Assembly: GCF_047663525.1 (NCBI RefSeq)
Contig: NC_092592.1
Coordinates: 27,275,001 to 27,339,000, forward strand
DNA: 64,000 bases
Reading direction: 5' to 3'
From: Anas platyrhynchos
Lineage: Eukaryota > Chordata > Aves > Anseriformes > Anatidae
Positions 37,881-50,330 of this stretch are shown here, piece by piece. Under the pieces are notes generated by a model. It saw nothing but the letters and a program-made list of their open reading frames with translations, made no database searches and was not told the DNA's origin. The first letter of the stretch is position 1. Each line of letters starts with the position of its first letter. The translations under genes were made by a program, and so were the position numbers.

Positions 37881-40800
37881 GCCTGCCTGCTTTCCCGGGA
37901 GGGCTGGGGCTGGAGATGCAGGATGGAGAGGGGACTGGGAGGATGGAGAGGTGCAGGACAGGCTGAGGATGCTGCTTGGTGTGAGCTCCATCCCCAGGGA
38001 GCAGGTATGGGAAGCAGGAGGATACCTGAGATCTTGGACCCAGGTGGGTTTTATGGGAATCGTGGCTATCTTTGTAGGAAATTCCAGGTTTAAGGAGCAG
38101 ACAGGTCCATGGGAGCTTGAACAGGGGCATGGTGCAGTAGAGGACCTGTGGTTTAGGCATCGGATGAGGTTTTCCAAGACAGAAAGCAGGTTTTCTGCTC
38201 CCCTCTGCTCTGGGTGAGCTTGGTGTCCATACAAACCGAAGCAGGCTGTTGGGTCCCCTCCTCTGGTGGTGGCTCAGCCCTTGTTGGGCTTGCCCAGAGG
38301 AGCTGATGGGGTTTCAGGTCCTGGTGTGAAGCAGGGACCACGTTGTCCAAGCAGAGCAGCGCCAGTGCGGCTCCGAGCATCCTGCTGGTCCACCTGGCTT
38401 CATTTATTCTGGTTAGGTGGTGAAAGAGGCAGGAACAGGATTGTTAATTTTTATTTTATTATTTTTTTATTACTAATAACCAAGGCTTGTGTTATTAAAA
38501 ACTGGTTGGGACCCAAGGGCTGTGGGTGTCTGGGACTGAGAGCGCTGGGGCAAGCCCATGTTATTGTCCCCGGGCTCCAGGGAATAAAAGTGAATGGCTC
38601 CAGGCCCTTCCCCAGGTGGAGATGGTGTTTGATAGTCCTTAATGGGTGCTTTTCTTTCATTAATTTGTCTAATTGCTTCTCCTAATGGCTTTGTGAGCCC
38701 GGATGAATTGGTGCTGGATTGCTGCTCCAGGTGAGGGTAGCAGGAGGGGAGGACTGGCTCCATGCAGGTCCCACGAAGGGACACAATCAGCAGGGCGCGC
38801 TGGGGGGTGTTCAGCCCCCAAAGAGGGTGTCCCACCTCCCAGGGGACACCCAGCACCCTGGGGCCAGGAGCAGGCAGGGATGGAGCCTAGGGAAAGACAC
38901 CTTCCTTGTCCTTCAGCCCAGCTCCTGGGAAGGGATCCCCGGCTTTCCCAGGTCGTTTGGTCCGTGGTTAATTAGCCCCTCTTTGTTAAAGGGCTTTGGG
39001 GTAACCGTGCTACCCAGGAACACCACGGTTTGGGTCTTTGTTTATTGCTGGGATTTGTCTAGCTTCAGCTTCCAGCCAGCAAATGTTGTTTTGCCTTTGC
39101 TTGGAAGATTAAAGAGCCCGCTGTTGCTTAGTTAATGAGTAAGTGAATTAATTAATGGCTCCTCATACCCTGTCCCTGCGCTGATACCACTTGAGCCCTG
39201 GCCTGGCTGGAGCAGCTTGCCCCTGCGGTCCCCTGGCTGCGGGGAGGTGGCAGATGAAGCAGGAGTGGAGATGTCCAGCCCTGGATGTTGGTGTAGGGTT
39301 GATCTCCACTCCTGAGCTTCAAGAGCAGCATATGTGCCTCCTGGCCTGATGAGGACATTGCTGGGTGAAGCTGGCTGGACTCAGGGGCGAGGCTGGAGCT
39401 GAGCAAGGTTTGGGAGGGTTGGCATCACCAGGACATCATCGGTGACACCAGGAGGCTGCTGTAAACGTGGGGCTGCCTCGAATGAATCTGCCAGAGCAAC
39501 GTGAGGAGGAAGAAGAGCTGTTCTCAGGTTAAACGTAGCTATGGCAGAGAATCATTAGATGGGCAGGAATAAATGGAAATAGCAAGAAAAGGGTCCTATG
39601 GTGCCGGAATGGGGGCTGCGCTCCTGCACTGCACCAATGCTTGGTGCCCCCAGCCTTCAGGCACACACTGCCCCTGCTCCCAGCCCCTCTCTTGCTGTAT
39701 GAACACCTCTTGTCTTCGCTGCAGGGCCAACCTAACACAACTTGTCCACGAGGTCTGGGCACCCTCCGAGCAGGGTGAGCTTTGTGCGCAGGGATGGGGC
39801 TCACCTGGGCCCCCCCGGGCATGCCCCAGCTCAGGAGGGAGGACTGGGGTGTTTGTTTATTGCATCAGGCTCAGCTTTCAAACATCTCCCTGCCATCCCC
39901 ATCCCCCCTCCTTTAATTAATTCTGGGTAAGAAGTCCTGGCTTTATTGTGCCACCGAGCTGAGGGCTCCCTGTGGGAAAAGTCACACCTTCTGAACAGCT
40001 TCTGATACCATGCAAATGAAGGACAAGTCCAGGAAACGCTTTCATCTCGGACTTGTCCAGCCCCCTGCCCATTAATTACACACATTTCATTTGTTTGAGG
40101 GCAATTCCTCTCGGGGAGGGGGCGGGGGACGGCCGATCATCTCGGCCGTGCTCTCTCCAGACCCCTCCTTGGGAGGGGATTTATAGCCAGAAACGGGGAT
40201 GCTCGGGGGCTCCGTGGGGCATCCCATATTTCTGCTCCAGTGCAGCTACCCCAGCTCAAACTGGGCTGCATCCTGCCAGCAGAGAGGGCTCAGCAGTGCC
40301 CCGTGCCCTGCTTGGTGCCAGCAAGCCCCAGCCGTGGTCCCAAGCCTCCTGGGGACATCCTTGGAGGGAGGTGCAGGGTAGAACAGAAATGAGCTCAGGG
40401 GTCTCCCAAGGGAGCTGGGAACCCATGAGAAGGGGAATCCTGGGCAGGGTGGCTACCAAATGAGTCCTGTGCAGGGAAATATCATTTCATGGTGCTGCTG
40501 GGACTGCACCACACCCAGCCCCAATTCCCCTGTTGGGCCTTTCTCTCTGTGCTCCTCTCCTTTCTGCACAGCCCCCCTGATCCCGGGGGTCCTCGGGAAA
40601 GTTACAGCCAAGACCCCCCCCCCAGGCTGGCTCCCCTTTGCCTGGGGCTGGTGGGGAGGCTCTGCCCCAGGTCCTGGAGAAGGCAGAGAGCGAGAGGATG
40701 TGGAGTGCAGCGGGTTTTCACGGCCTGTTTCCTGGCCATGATAATCACATTTAGCACTTCTGTAGCACCTGGGATGCTCCAAGCACCTAGGCATCTGCTC

Positions 40801-42184
40801 CTCGTTACCACCCCGCTTCCCATTTGCAGCATCTCTGCCCCCTGCCCACACACACCTCCGGCAGTGAGAGCTCACCCCTAAAAACCAGGCTGCCCCCAGC
40901 TTCCCCCTGGTCATCTCCTCTGGGGCAGGGAGCTGCGGCCTTGTTCTGCTTTGGGGCTGGGGCAGGAGGCTGCTCTCCAGGAATGGGGTAAGCATTTTGG
41001 GGAGGATGCCATGGCATGGAGAAGACGTTTTGTGACTGTGTTTGTCATTTTGTTTCCTCCTGGAGTGAGGAAGAGCAATCCATGTCCTTTGGTATGACGA
41101 CTTACGTGCCTGGTGACACGTGGCAGCTGGGCCTTGGTGCATCAGAGGAGCTCTCGAGAGATGTTGGAGGGATATTTTGGACTTGGTTTAATGGGAAGGA
41201 GCAGAGTTGGTGTGGAAGCAGTGCTGATCTCCAGAAAAACTGCTCGTCCACCCACTGGCCCTGTACCATGCCAGCCAGAGGTCCTGTTGTGGTTGGGTTG
41301 GAGACAACAGCCAGTGCTCACGGCCCAGTCTACTCTGCAAAGAAACATAATTTAGATGTTCTGGGGGTAGAGGGAATGCACTTGGGGTTTATGCATCTTA
41401 CACCATCTCTCCTACAGGGGCTGTAGCTCCAGGAGGTCCCCTGGGGCTGTCAGATGTGATGGCCAAGATGCAAACTGCGGCTGAAAAGTCCTGATCCAGT
41501 GGCTGGGCTGTGTCAGGGAGAACCACATCAGCTGTGCCCAGGTATTGCTGAGCTGCTTCTGTCAGTAGCTGTGGGCTGGAAATGGGATGCTGAGGGCTGT
41601 GGGAGCCTGACCTGTGTCCCTGCTTCCCCCTTTTCCCCTTTCTTAGAGCTTTTATAGCAGGAGATGGAAAAACTCAGCCTCTTTTGCCATGATTATTCTG
41701 TATATTGGAGTAACACCCCAGTGGCTGGAATCTCTTCTTTTATGAGCTGCTCACAGAGTGAACAGCAGCCCTTTCCCCCAAGGGCTTGAGTTTTGTGTGG
41801 TCAGCTACAACAGGTGCCACAAGCCAGCAGACAGACCTCAGCGTGGCCCCTGGTTTAGCTGCTGCCGTGGCAAAGGAGAGCCCTGGGAGGGGATCTGAGG
41901 GATGCTGAGGGATGAGGGATGGTGTCCCTGTGGGTGCTCATAGCAAATGTGAGAGAAATTTCAGTAGCCATGCCCCAAAACCACCCAACCCACAACCAAA
42001 AACGCTGCCGCAGCAGCTGAAACGCGGGATGAGCACACCCGGGCTGCACGCGGGTAGGAAAAATTTGGCTGTGGGATGTGAAAGGGGACCCCGAGTGCTG
42101 GCTCGATTTGCACGCTTAGGCCCCATCACCCGTGAGAAGCAGCTGCCCAGCTGGGAGCCGGCCCTTTGGTAATGGCCTGCGAAT
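37881..42184. other. FGF8-FBXW4 desert, part 1
   Basis: No credible gene. Moderately GC-rich DNA is broken by homeodomain-rich AT patches: 38,435-38,500 and 38,580-38,695 (cattaatttgtctaattg), 39,095-39,165 (gaattaattaatggc) and 39,905-40,110. Coding-like frames lack any domain or splice signals. Confidence 0.55.
39905..40110. promoter_or_regulatory. Candidate enhancer with paired p53-type half-sites
   Basis: Contains TTTAATTAATTC, an octamer (ATGCAAAT, about 40,011-40,018), GGACAAGTCC at 40021-40030 and GGACTTGTCC at 40049-40058, then CATTAATTACACAC. Both decamers fit RRRCWWGYYY perfectly, but the 18-bp spacer exceeds the usual 0-13 bp. Confidence 0.4.
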
Positions 42185-42375
42185 TTCCCCGGGCTCTGCT
42201 AATTGCAGCCCGGCTGCTAGTTACAGCTCCCGGTCAATTGCTGGGAGCACTGGGCCCTGCAGAACAACCCCTTGAAATGGGTTGTTAGCCCAATTAACAA
42301 CCAGTTTGGCTTCGGTTCAGGCTGTTAACCATCAAACAGCTAACTGCTGGTAATGATTGATTTCGGAGGAGCCAA
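42185..42375. promoter_or_regulatory. Candidate enhancer with homeodomain sites and an 8-bp inverted repeat
   Basis: Dense sites in 190 bp: CTAATTGC, TCAATTGC, CAATTAAC, GTTAACCATCAAAC and TAATGATTGATTT. GGTTGTTA (42280-42287) and TAACAACC (42295-42302) form a perfect inverted repeat around GCCCAAT. Confidence 0.45.
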
Positions 42376-45300
42376 CCTGCTTCACAAAGCACCATTAAAG
42401 CCAAGGCTCTGGGAGCGCAGCTGGCTCGGACAAACGCGAGAGCTGTCCCTTGCCATGGAACAGACAAGGCTGTGGCCAGGCTTTCTGCCCATTTTGGTTA
42501 ACGTATGGGGTCATCGTAGCATTTTGGGATGAACTGGCGAGCCAGCTCTGCTGGCACGTGATGCTCAGGTGGGCAGCCCCTTGTCCCCATGGATTATCAG
42601 GGCATCCAACGCCTCCTTGGATGGAGAGCTCTTGGTGTCCAGGTCTCTTCCCCAGCTGCTCTTCCACCCAGTGAATCTGCAAAGACGAGTTTGTCTGATT
42701 TAGACGTTCAGGTGTTTCCACAAATCACCTGGGCCCTTTCCATCTGCACAGCCAGCTGGGGGCTCCTACAGGGAGGGCAGGGCCCACCAGCATATGCAAG
42801 CCTGGGAGTGCCTCCAGAGCAGCCTGGGATGCTGGCCTGAGCCTGCTGGTGGGCAATGCAGACACATCTGCAGATGTGAGTATCTCTATTAAAGCCATAA
42901 AATACTCTCTGAGCCCTGGGGAGGGCTGACAGCTTGGGATTCAGGCACGGTTTGCTTAGGATTGCTGGTCAGGTCTTCTTCCATTTCCCTCCACTGTCTC
43001 AGGCCCTGTTTCTCCACCACGCACTGGCAGTTTGCTTCTAACACGTTGCTGGTGCTACATCAAGGGCTTTGCGGGGATGTTTCCCCCCTGATCAAAGTGG
43101 CCGATTCAAGCTGCAGCATGTACGGGGAGGAGGGAGGCAGCCACCTGTTTGGGAAGCGCTTTGAAAACGCAGAGGACGTGCTGCAGAGGTTGACCTTGTG
43201 AAACGGACACTGCAGAGTGGTGCAGGGCTCGGAGCAAGTGCTTGGCATTCAAAACCTCAGTTCTTGAGTGTTTGAGGGTATTCAGGGGGCTGTGGTGCTG
43301 CCAGGGCCATGGCACAGCAACCAGAGCTCTGGTTTTGAAGCTGGGTCCCAGTGGCTTCCAGCAGGACAAGGAGCTCCTGATTCTCACAAAGGGCAAAAAA
43401 GAGAAGTTTGGGTAAGCAGGAGAGCTGAGAGCCCAGCTTTCCCACTCCCTGTTCTGTGAGCAGATGGATTTGCAGCACGTGTATTTAGCTATTTAGGTTG
43501 AATGTGGCAATCCTGGCCGGTGCATCTTCTGCCCGTCCTGCTCCCTCTGCAGCTGCTGCTAAGTGCATCCCTCCAGGAGATGAGGATGGGAGCTTGTCAC
43601 CTGCTGGAGCTGGGGGAGCTCCGTCCGCTCGGGCTTTTTCTGTAAACCAGAGAAAGTCAGTTATAAACAGCAGGCGTTGGTTTTGTTGGGGGCTTTTTTT
43701 AGACGCTGAAAATGCTCCATCATCATCAGGCTGGCTCTGCTTTCAGCAGCCAGCACGACCGAGCCAAACTCTCAGCAGAGAATCCAGCAGGAGAAGTAAC
43801 ACAACCTTTCCAGGGCTATTTCACTGAAGTCCTGTGTCCTCGTTCCACATCATAGCTTGTGCCACAGCAGCTGATGCTCTTCTGGGCCCTGCACGGAGGC
43901 AGGGGTGAGCACCAAGGAGCTCGCAGCTGGGGCTGGGAGCAAGTGGCACAGCCCCATTTCAGAGAAGGAGTGGAGGGAGTCAGAGCACAGAAGGATTAAG
44001 GTCTGAAAGGACTCCTGGCAGAGCTGGGAATCAGCTGAATCAGTCTGCGAGAGGCCAAGAAAAGGTATGGAAGTGGTCCAGAGGGGGAAGCAATGTCTAT
44101 ATGCAATAATCTGAGCTATAAATGAAGTAAAAAACCACAGAACTGATCTTTTGCTAAACCTCAGGTCCAATTCCCCAGCTCTGAGTGAAGGTTGGACTTT
44201 GTCCCACATCCCTAGTGGAAGAACCCTGTCTTCATACAGGAGCAGATTTTAAATTCGTGGGGATTACCCTGACTGCCTGGTCCAGTCCCCTGCAATACCC
44301 TGATGAGAGGATCCTGCTCAGTATCCTCTGAGTGAAAGCTGTAGTCCTCGGTTACAGACAAGTAAGGAAGGAAGGATATCCTGCAAGGATTCCGTATTTC
44401 AATATTATCTGGTGTTTCTGACTTGAAATTGCCCAACTTCAGCTCCTGGCACTTGATCTTGCGCTCTTTTCTTCTTTACCATGCCATCCAACTTGACCAA
44501 GCTTCTGCAGGCACTGAAAGCAGGTTTTCCAAGCCTCTCTCACCTCTGGGAGCTATTTTTTAAAGCTGATTCCCATCTGTCAACGTCTCTTGTGAAGTGG
44601 AGCCAAGTGTTTTGGCCGCAGCACCTGGCAGGGGAGCCCATCATTGCCTTGCTTGTGTCCAGCGCCTTGGGAGGACGAGCGATGCGGTGGCCACCCACCG
44701 GTGTGATCACCCTCACCCGGGGCTGATGTTTTCCCAAAATTTCCTGCAGGGACTTCCAGACAGCTCGAGGCTGACTGTGGAGCTCTGACCCTCGTTCAGT
44801 CAGGCCCGCTGTGCCTCTGCCAGTTTTGAAGAGCAGAGGTACGGATGATGCCCACGGGAGGCACAGCTAAAGCATGGTTACGGTCTCCCATCCCTCATTT
44901 CCTGCTGCAAAGGCTACAGCACATCTCCAAAGCAAAGGCAGCGTTACTTTCATAATGAATCCTGAAATCCTGACCATCACAGTTGCCCAGGAGGGCTCCG
45001 TCTCTGGTCATTGAAACGTTCAGCTGGTGAAGTCAGAGTTATTTTTGCTCTCCGTTGTGACAGAGTAAATCTGCAGTCATTCCCCTGACTTCAGTAGACT
45101 CGCTCTGAGAGAAGAGGTTTGTGCAACCTAATTATCTTCAGTGCCTGTATTTGCAATTTTTCTATGCCCGGTCATCACAGCGAGCGCAGAGGCTTTCATA
45201 CAGCCACAGGTTTTGGCAGAGTCTGCGCTTGGAGAGCGGTTTGCCATCTGCAGGTGCTGTCCTGGAGCACTTGCCTGGGAGCAACCAAAGGATGGAGAGG

Positions 45301-48299
45301 GTCTGACCAGGGAGAGGAAAGGACAGTGCTGTGGAAACCCCAAATCCAAAAGGACACGGCTATGACTTGTTGCAATATGTGCAGAACCTGGTGCACTGAC
45401 CTGCATCCCACCACTATTAATGGTAGGAAAACCATTTTCCTGCTGCTCGCTGCTGGGTGGTGAAGGGGCATCCCCAGACCCAGCGACTGGAGGAGCAGGA
45501 GGGGAGGGCAGTGGTTGCTGATACACAGGGGGCTCGGAGAAGTGCCCGCACTTCACTGCCTCTCAGAGCGATCGCTGCGAGGAGCTGAGGGTTTCACCAC
45601 CTCCCCTCGCCGGGTTTCACTCTGCACTTGACACCGGCGCGGGGGGATTACTTGTGCTTGATGGCTGTCTCCACTGCAGAGCTGCCTGTCCAGCACCAGG
45701 GCATCGCAAGGAGGAGATGTGATGTTCCCAGAACCAGGCTGAGCACCAGAGCACCGTTATTGGTAAGATGTGGCATGGAGGTGTCCCCATGGGACGTGCC
45801 ACCAGCTGGAGTGGTGGGATGGAGCAACCCCCAGGCCATCATGGTCCCAGTAACTCCAGTCACCAGACTTCATCTGGGGCTCCCTGAGGAAGCCAGCTTG
45901 CCTTGGCCTCAGTGAGGATGAGAAACTTCCCAACAGGGAGAAAAAAATTACAGCTATTTTTGTCTCTAACCATGAAGCTCCGTGAGCTAGGATTTTGGAC
46001 AAGCCCTCGGCACTGTGACTTGGGACACCTTACGGGTGGTGAGGACGTGGCTTTTCTTTTGTATTTGCTACCTGTGGTGTGGGAGGCTCTCCTGGTGGTG
46101 TGAGCTAAAGGACAAGAACTGGAGGGGACAGCTGGTTGCTACAGAGGGGGAAACACTGAAGCTCTTAGCTGCTGTATTTTTTTTAGAGATACGTTTTTTT
46201 ATGGAAGCAAATCTTTCCCCATCAATACAGTGAATTAGCACGTCTGCCAACAGCCCATATATATATATTTTTAAGATTGGAGGCAGCAGGGGGAATGTCA
46301 GGATGCTGCAGGGCAGTGCCGTAGTCTTGGCTGCAATCTGAGTGCCCAAATTGCTGGCGAGAGCTGTTGGTGCTGTCATGGATGGCAACAGGTCTCCTTG
46401 AGTTATTCGGCCTGCTTTGAGCTGCTAAGGAAATGCTCCAGTTTCAGGGAAGGTCCGACACCCAGCTCAGCCTGCTTAACCTCAGCAGCGATCTCGGGGC
46501 AGGGAAGGCAGAAGCGGCCGGCGAAGGCAGCAGCTTTGCTGAGGAAATGCATTTAATTTGATCCGCACTGCACTTTTTTGTTGGAAAAAACGTTGATGCA
46601 GTAACATTCTGCACAGTAACTAGGGGTGGATTAAAGGTCACAGAGATAATGCAGCATGCTGAATTCACAGGCAGCAGATGGGAAGAGTCCTAGGCTCTCT
46701 GGGAATGTTTCCCTGAAGTGTCTTCTCTGCAGCTTTGTGGGGTCTACCAAAAGACGGGCTGTGCATCTCGTTCCTAGCAGGTTGCAGTCTTTCCTGGGCC
46801 TTTTCCCTGACATTTATCTACATTTCTCTTTGCTTGGTTTATCCTGACAGCCCAGTTAATGCAGGTCTTTGCGGTGCCGACTGTGCTCAGCCACCCTGGA
46901 AGCCGTTTTTCCATGCACTCAGCTGGGTTTTGCTGCTGGGTGAGGGTAGGAGAGGATTTCCCCAATTTACTGGGACTTTTGCGCACGCTTGAGGTTCATG
47001 CAAAAAGTTCACGCGTAAAACAGAGGTGATGCCAAACTCACAGGTCACTGGAAGTTTAATGCAAGCTTCCGAAAGGTTTTGGGGCGTGCAGTGAAGGATG
47101 CTGCAGTGCAGATCATTTCATCGTTATCACCCAGTGGAGAAAAACGCAGGGCTCGCCGTGACAGCTACTGAAACAGCACAGCAAAAATAAAGAGTTCCAG
47201 CAGTGAAGTAGGCTGGTGATGCAGGCAGCCCCCCCCAGTATTTTATGCTCTGTCCCAGCAGAGGGAGCCCGAGTTTATTAACAAATCCCGATCCCGGAGA
47301 TAGCCGCTATCAAGGTGGTACCAAACGCCGGGCAGGATGCGCGCTGGCGGAGGAAGGATGCAGGAGATGGAGCGGTGATGCTCAAACCAGGGCTGTGTTT
47401 CCAACCAGGGAAACGAGCTAAAGGCTCACCAGGAGGCCCTGCAAGTAACTCTGCTCTCTAGGATGTTGCAACCATGGGAGATGGCTTGCAAGAGAGTCAG
47501 AGGACTTGCTTGCTGCATGGGGAAAAAGTTTTGCACGGAAAGGCGCAGCAGAGCCACGCTAAGCTGGGTGTGCTGAGCTTAGTTTGCTTCAGAGACTTCC
47601 CTCAAGGTGCAGACAGAGACCTGTGTGTCTGAATTTGTACCGGGCTGGCCAATGTCAATCCTGTCACCTAGACATTTCCCCCAGCAGTATGCAAAACCAT
47701 TCATCACTGTCATGCCAAATCCGTAGGCTGCAAGGCAATGCTCAAATAACCAGAGTTAGGCACAAGGCAGTGGCTCTGATCCATGGCTTTTTGAACCCAA
47801 GGGGAGCATTTGAACAAATTTCCCTGAGATTTTGAGGCTCTGTGTTAGTGCTGGGAGGTATCCATTTAAGGGACAGGAGCAGTTTCAGTGCACAGTCCTC
47901 TCGGAGCTTGTGGGAAGCCTGTAAGTTTTCTCTGCTGATGATGGGAGATGGAACATCACCTGGGGGCACAGAAGGCTCTGTCCCACAGCAAGTAGCAGCA
48001 CTGGTGCCGTGGGTGCACCACGGGTTTGAGATTATCGAGGAGAAGAGAAGTGATGCAGCTGGAACATGGGAGAGTGGCAGATCATTTTTGCTCAAATCCC
48101 AAAATAATTTAAATCAATGCAAAGCCTTGAGCGAGCTTGACCAAGCCGAGACACTTGTTTTAGAAGACGGACAACAAACTGGGATGTTTCAGGGCACGGG
48201 GATGGGAAGGCAGACGACTCAGGCTTCACTGCAGGAAGCAGCAGACGGACATTTTCCAATGCAACTTTTGGAAAGAAGGTTAAATTTCTCCGAGATAAG
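42376..48299. other. FGF8-FBXW4 desert, part 2
   Basis: No credible gene. Patches worth aligning are 46,180-46,280 (AT-rich, with an ATAT run) and 46,530-46,665, which includes GGATTAAAGGTCA joining an OTX/PITX-type GGATTA to a nuclear-receptor half-site. A CTCF-like CCAGCAGAGGGAGC lies at 47255-47268. Confidence 0.5.
47255..47268 (+). promoter_or_regulatory. Candidate CTCF site in the desert
   Basis: CCAGCAGAGGGAGC matches CCASYAGRKGGCRS except for one base (A for C at position 12). Confidence 0.35.
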
Positions 48300-48720
48300 G
48301 AGAGCTTCAGCGAGCTGGAATGCATAACAACCCCCCCGGCCCAGCTCATCCTATGATAACAGCTGTCGTGTTGGAAACCTAATGCTGATGAAAGAGTTAA
48401 AGGCTGGTTGATGGGCAATATCGGTGACACACCTCTGAATTGAGCATACTCCTGGAGTGAGACTGCGGACTGGTGTTACTCAATGAATAGAGGCCACTCC
48501 AAGGGAGTTTTTCCTTGAATAGAATGGGGTCAGGGAGCCGCTTTGGGGAACAATGGCTGCCACCGGCTAGCTGAATTTCTTACAATCACACACCATACCC
48601 CCTGATCAAATAGCTCCTTTGTCAGCCTGATATAAAAACATGTCATACAATGATGATCTGGAAGAATGACATGAGCTGGCCTTTCAAAGAGATCAGAAGG
48701 GCTTGTTTTGCACAAAAAGA
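48300..48720. promoter_or_regulatory. Candidate regulatory patch with SOX and TCF/LEF-like sites
   Basis: Contains GAACAATGG (SOX-type), CTTTGTC and CTTTCAAAG (TCF/LEF-type), CCCTGATCAAAT and CCTATGATAACAGC. There are no coding signals. Conservation was not tested. Confidence 0.3.
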
Positions 48721-49002
48721 GCCCCCATCAGAGTCAAGACAGGAAAAAAATGGAGAATAAAAGGGGGTGAATGGAAACAAACAGCAATAACAACAACAAC
48801 AGAAAAGAGGGCAAGTTGGAAACTTGGGTCTGGCTTGTTTCACAGCATCCCATGGCTGCGGCAGCGCAGCGCGGCCGGGCTGAATCTGTTTGGGTACGGG
48901 CGTGGATGTCAGATTGCGCTGCCATTGGGCTCCCATTGTCATTCTGCACTGGGACAGAAGAAATTGCTGGATGGGAAAAGGTCACTTGGCCCAACGAATC
49001 AT

Positions 49003-49030
49003 CCCCCCCCCCCCCCCCCCCCCCCCCCCC
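49003..49030. repeat. C28 homopolymer
   Basis: Twenty-eight uninterrupted cytosines on the + strand, able to form i-motif or G-quadruplex structures. The length is likely variable or an assembly estimate. Confidence 0.95.
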
Positions 49031-49800
49031 GAAAGTGTCTCAACACCATCTCTCTGCTTTCTCACTGTAGTTGTCTCCTCTGCCTTTCTCATATGATGTT
49101 CGTCTGCTGTCTGCACAAAGTTCAGATCTCTTGGATGAACATTTATAGTTCATCTGTTCATGAGACCTGGAAAATGTCTTTATTCTGCCCAATTCCCTTT
49201 TTATCTTTCCTTTTTTGATTTTTTTTTTTTTGGCTGTTTTTTGTTTGTTTGTTTCTTGGAGTGTATACCCGGTTTTCAACCCTCTTCTCAGGATTTCAGG
49301 ATTTACAGGGACATAATTGAGAGTTCTGATGGCGAGTGTTTTACACCCCAAATAGCGTTTTAAGATGTGCAGGGAAGTGGATCCCTCTTGGCTACTTCCA
49401 GGGGAACTGCATTCCTACAGTATCTATTGCAGGAGTCCCAAGAGATGGCATTTGCATACAATCACGACAATTATTTGCAAGCTAGAAAAGTTCAGCAGTC
49501 CTGGAATTAGGCAGCTAGAGATGCCAGGCAGTCTCAGCACCTGCAAGTGTTGGAAACAGCTTGTGTTCATGTTCTAATCTTGCATTACAAAAAATAACGA
49601 GGCAGAATAGTCAGAAGAAATCATAGTGACTAAGAAAACGATCTCTTCAGAAACTGTTCCTGAAAATACACTGACAATGTCAATACACTGAAGCTTTGAC
49701 CAAAGTTTAAGTATTTTTTGACGCTGTTTTTCTCAAAATGAGAGAGAGAGGAGACAAATTAAGAAAGAAAGAACAGAGCAAAAACTTCCAAAAGCTGTTC

Positions 49801-49802
<2 letters not shown>

Positions 49803-49843
<41 letters not shown>

Positions 49844-49853
49844 TATTTATTTA
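49803..49853. repeat. (ATT)n / (ATTT)n microsatellite
   Basis: About 13 ATT units followed by ATTT units. AT-rich surroundings. Confidence 0.95.
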
Positions 49854-49909
49854 ATGATTAAACACGCTAATCAGGAGCTATCTCAGAGTAGAGATAACAT
49901 CAACTCTAG

Positions 49910-50330
49910 CTCATTGCTTTATGCTCTGAAACCAATCCTTATTATCACGTAGGATTTCCTGTTTGTGCAATATTTTATCCTTTTCTGCCATTTTGTATAG
50001 AATGTTACACTGCGTGTTACTTGGCATATATTCATTTATAGGAAAAGTATTTGGTAAACTGTGTTTACACAATACACTGTTTATTAAATGCAGAGAATAT
50101 TTATAGACACACACCACACTGACATGCAGAAGCCAAAAGAAATTGTTGCTGATCTGAATGCTCAAGCTCAATTCCTTTACCTAAAAGCCTGCGTTGTACA
50201 AAACTAGGGTCATAATTAATCACCTCTTCTCCTGAAACGTAGCTCTGAGAAGCTGTGCAGCTGGCTGAAAATAATTAGGCCATGATCTGGGTGCTGCCGA
50301 AATAAAGGTACATGGGAGATACTGGTTACA
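49910..50330. promoter_or_regulatory. Candidate regulatory patch
   Basis: Long AT-rich, low-repeat stretch with CATAATTAATCACC, AAATAATTAGGCC and TGTTTACAC (forkhead-type). No coding potential is recognised; the 86-codon minus-strand frame at 49,911-50,171 has no known domain. Confidence 0.3.

Noticed and set aside
40453-41142. 229-codon minus-strand frame in the desert
   Set aside because: No domain or periodicity recognised, with overlapping plus-strand frames of over 90 codons; most likely chance.
43955-44010. Possible second MIR fragment (ccccatttcagagaagg)
   Set aside because: Too short and too divergent to separate from chance.
48703-49218. 171-codon frame crossing the C28 tract
   Set aside because: It includes a poly-Pro run produced by the homopolymer; its length depends on tract length and it has no homology.
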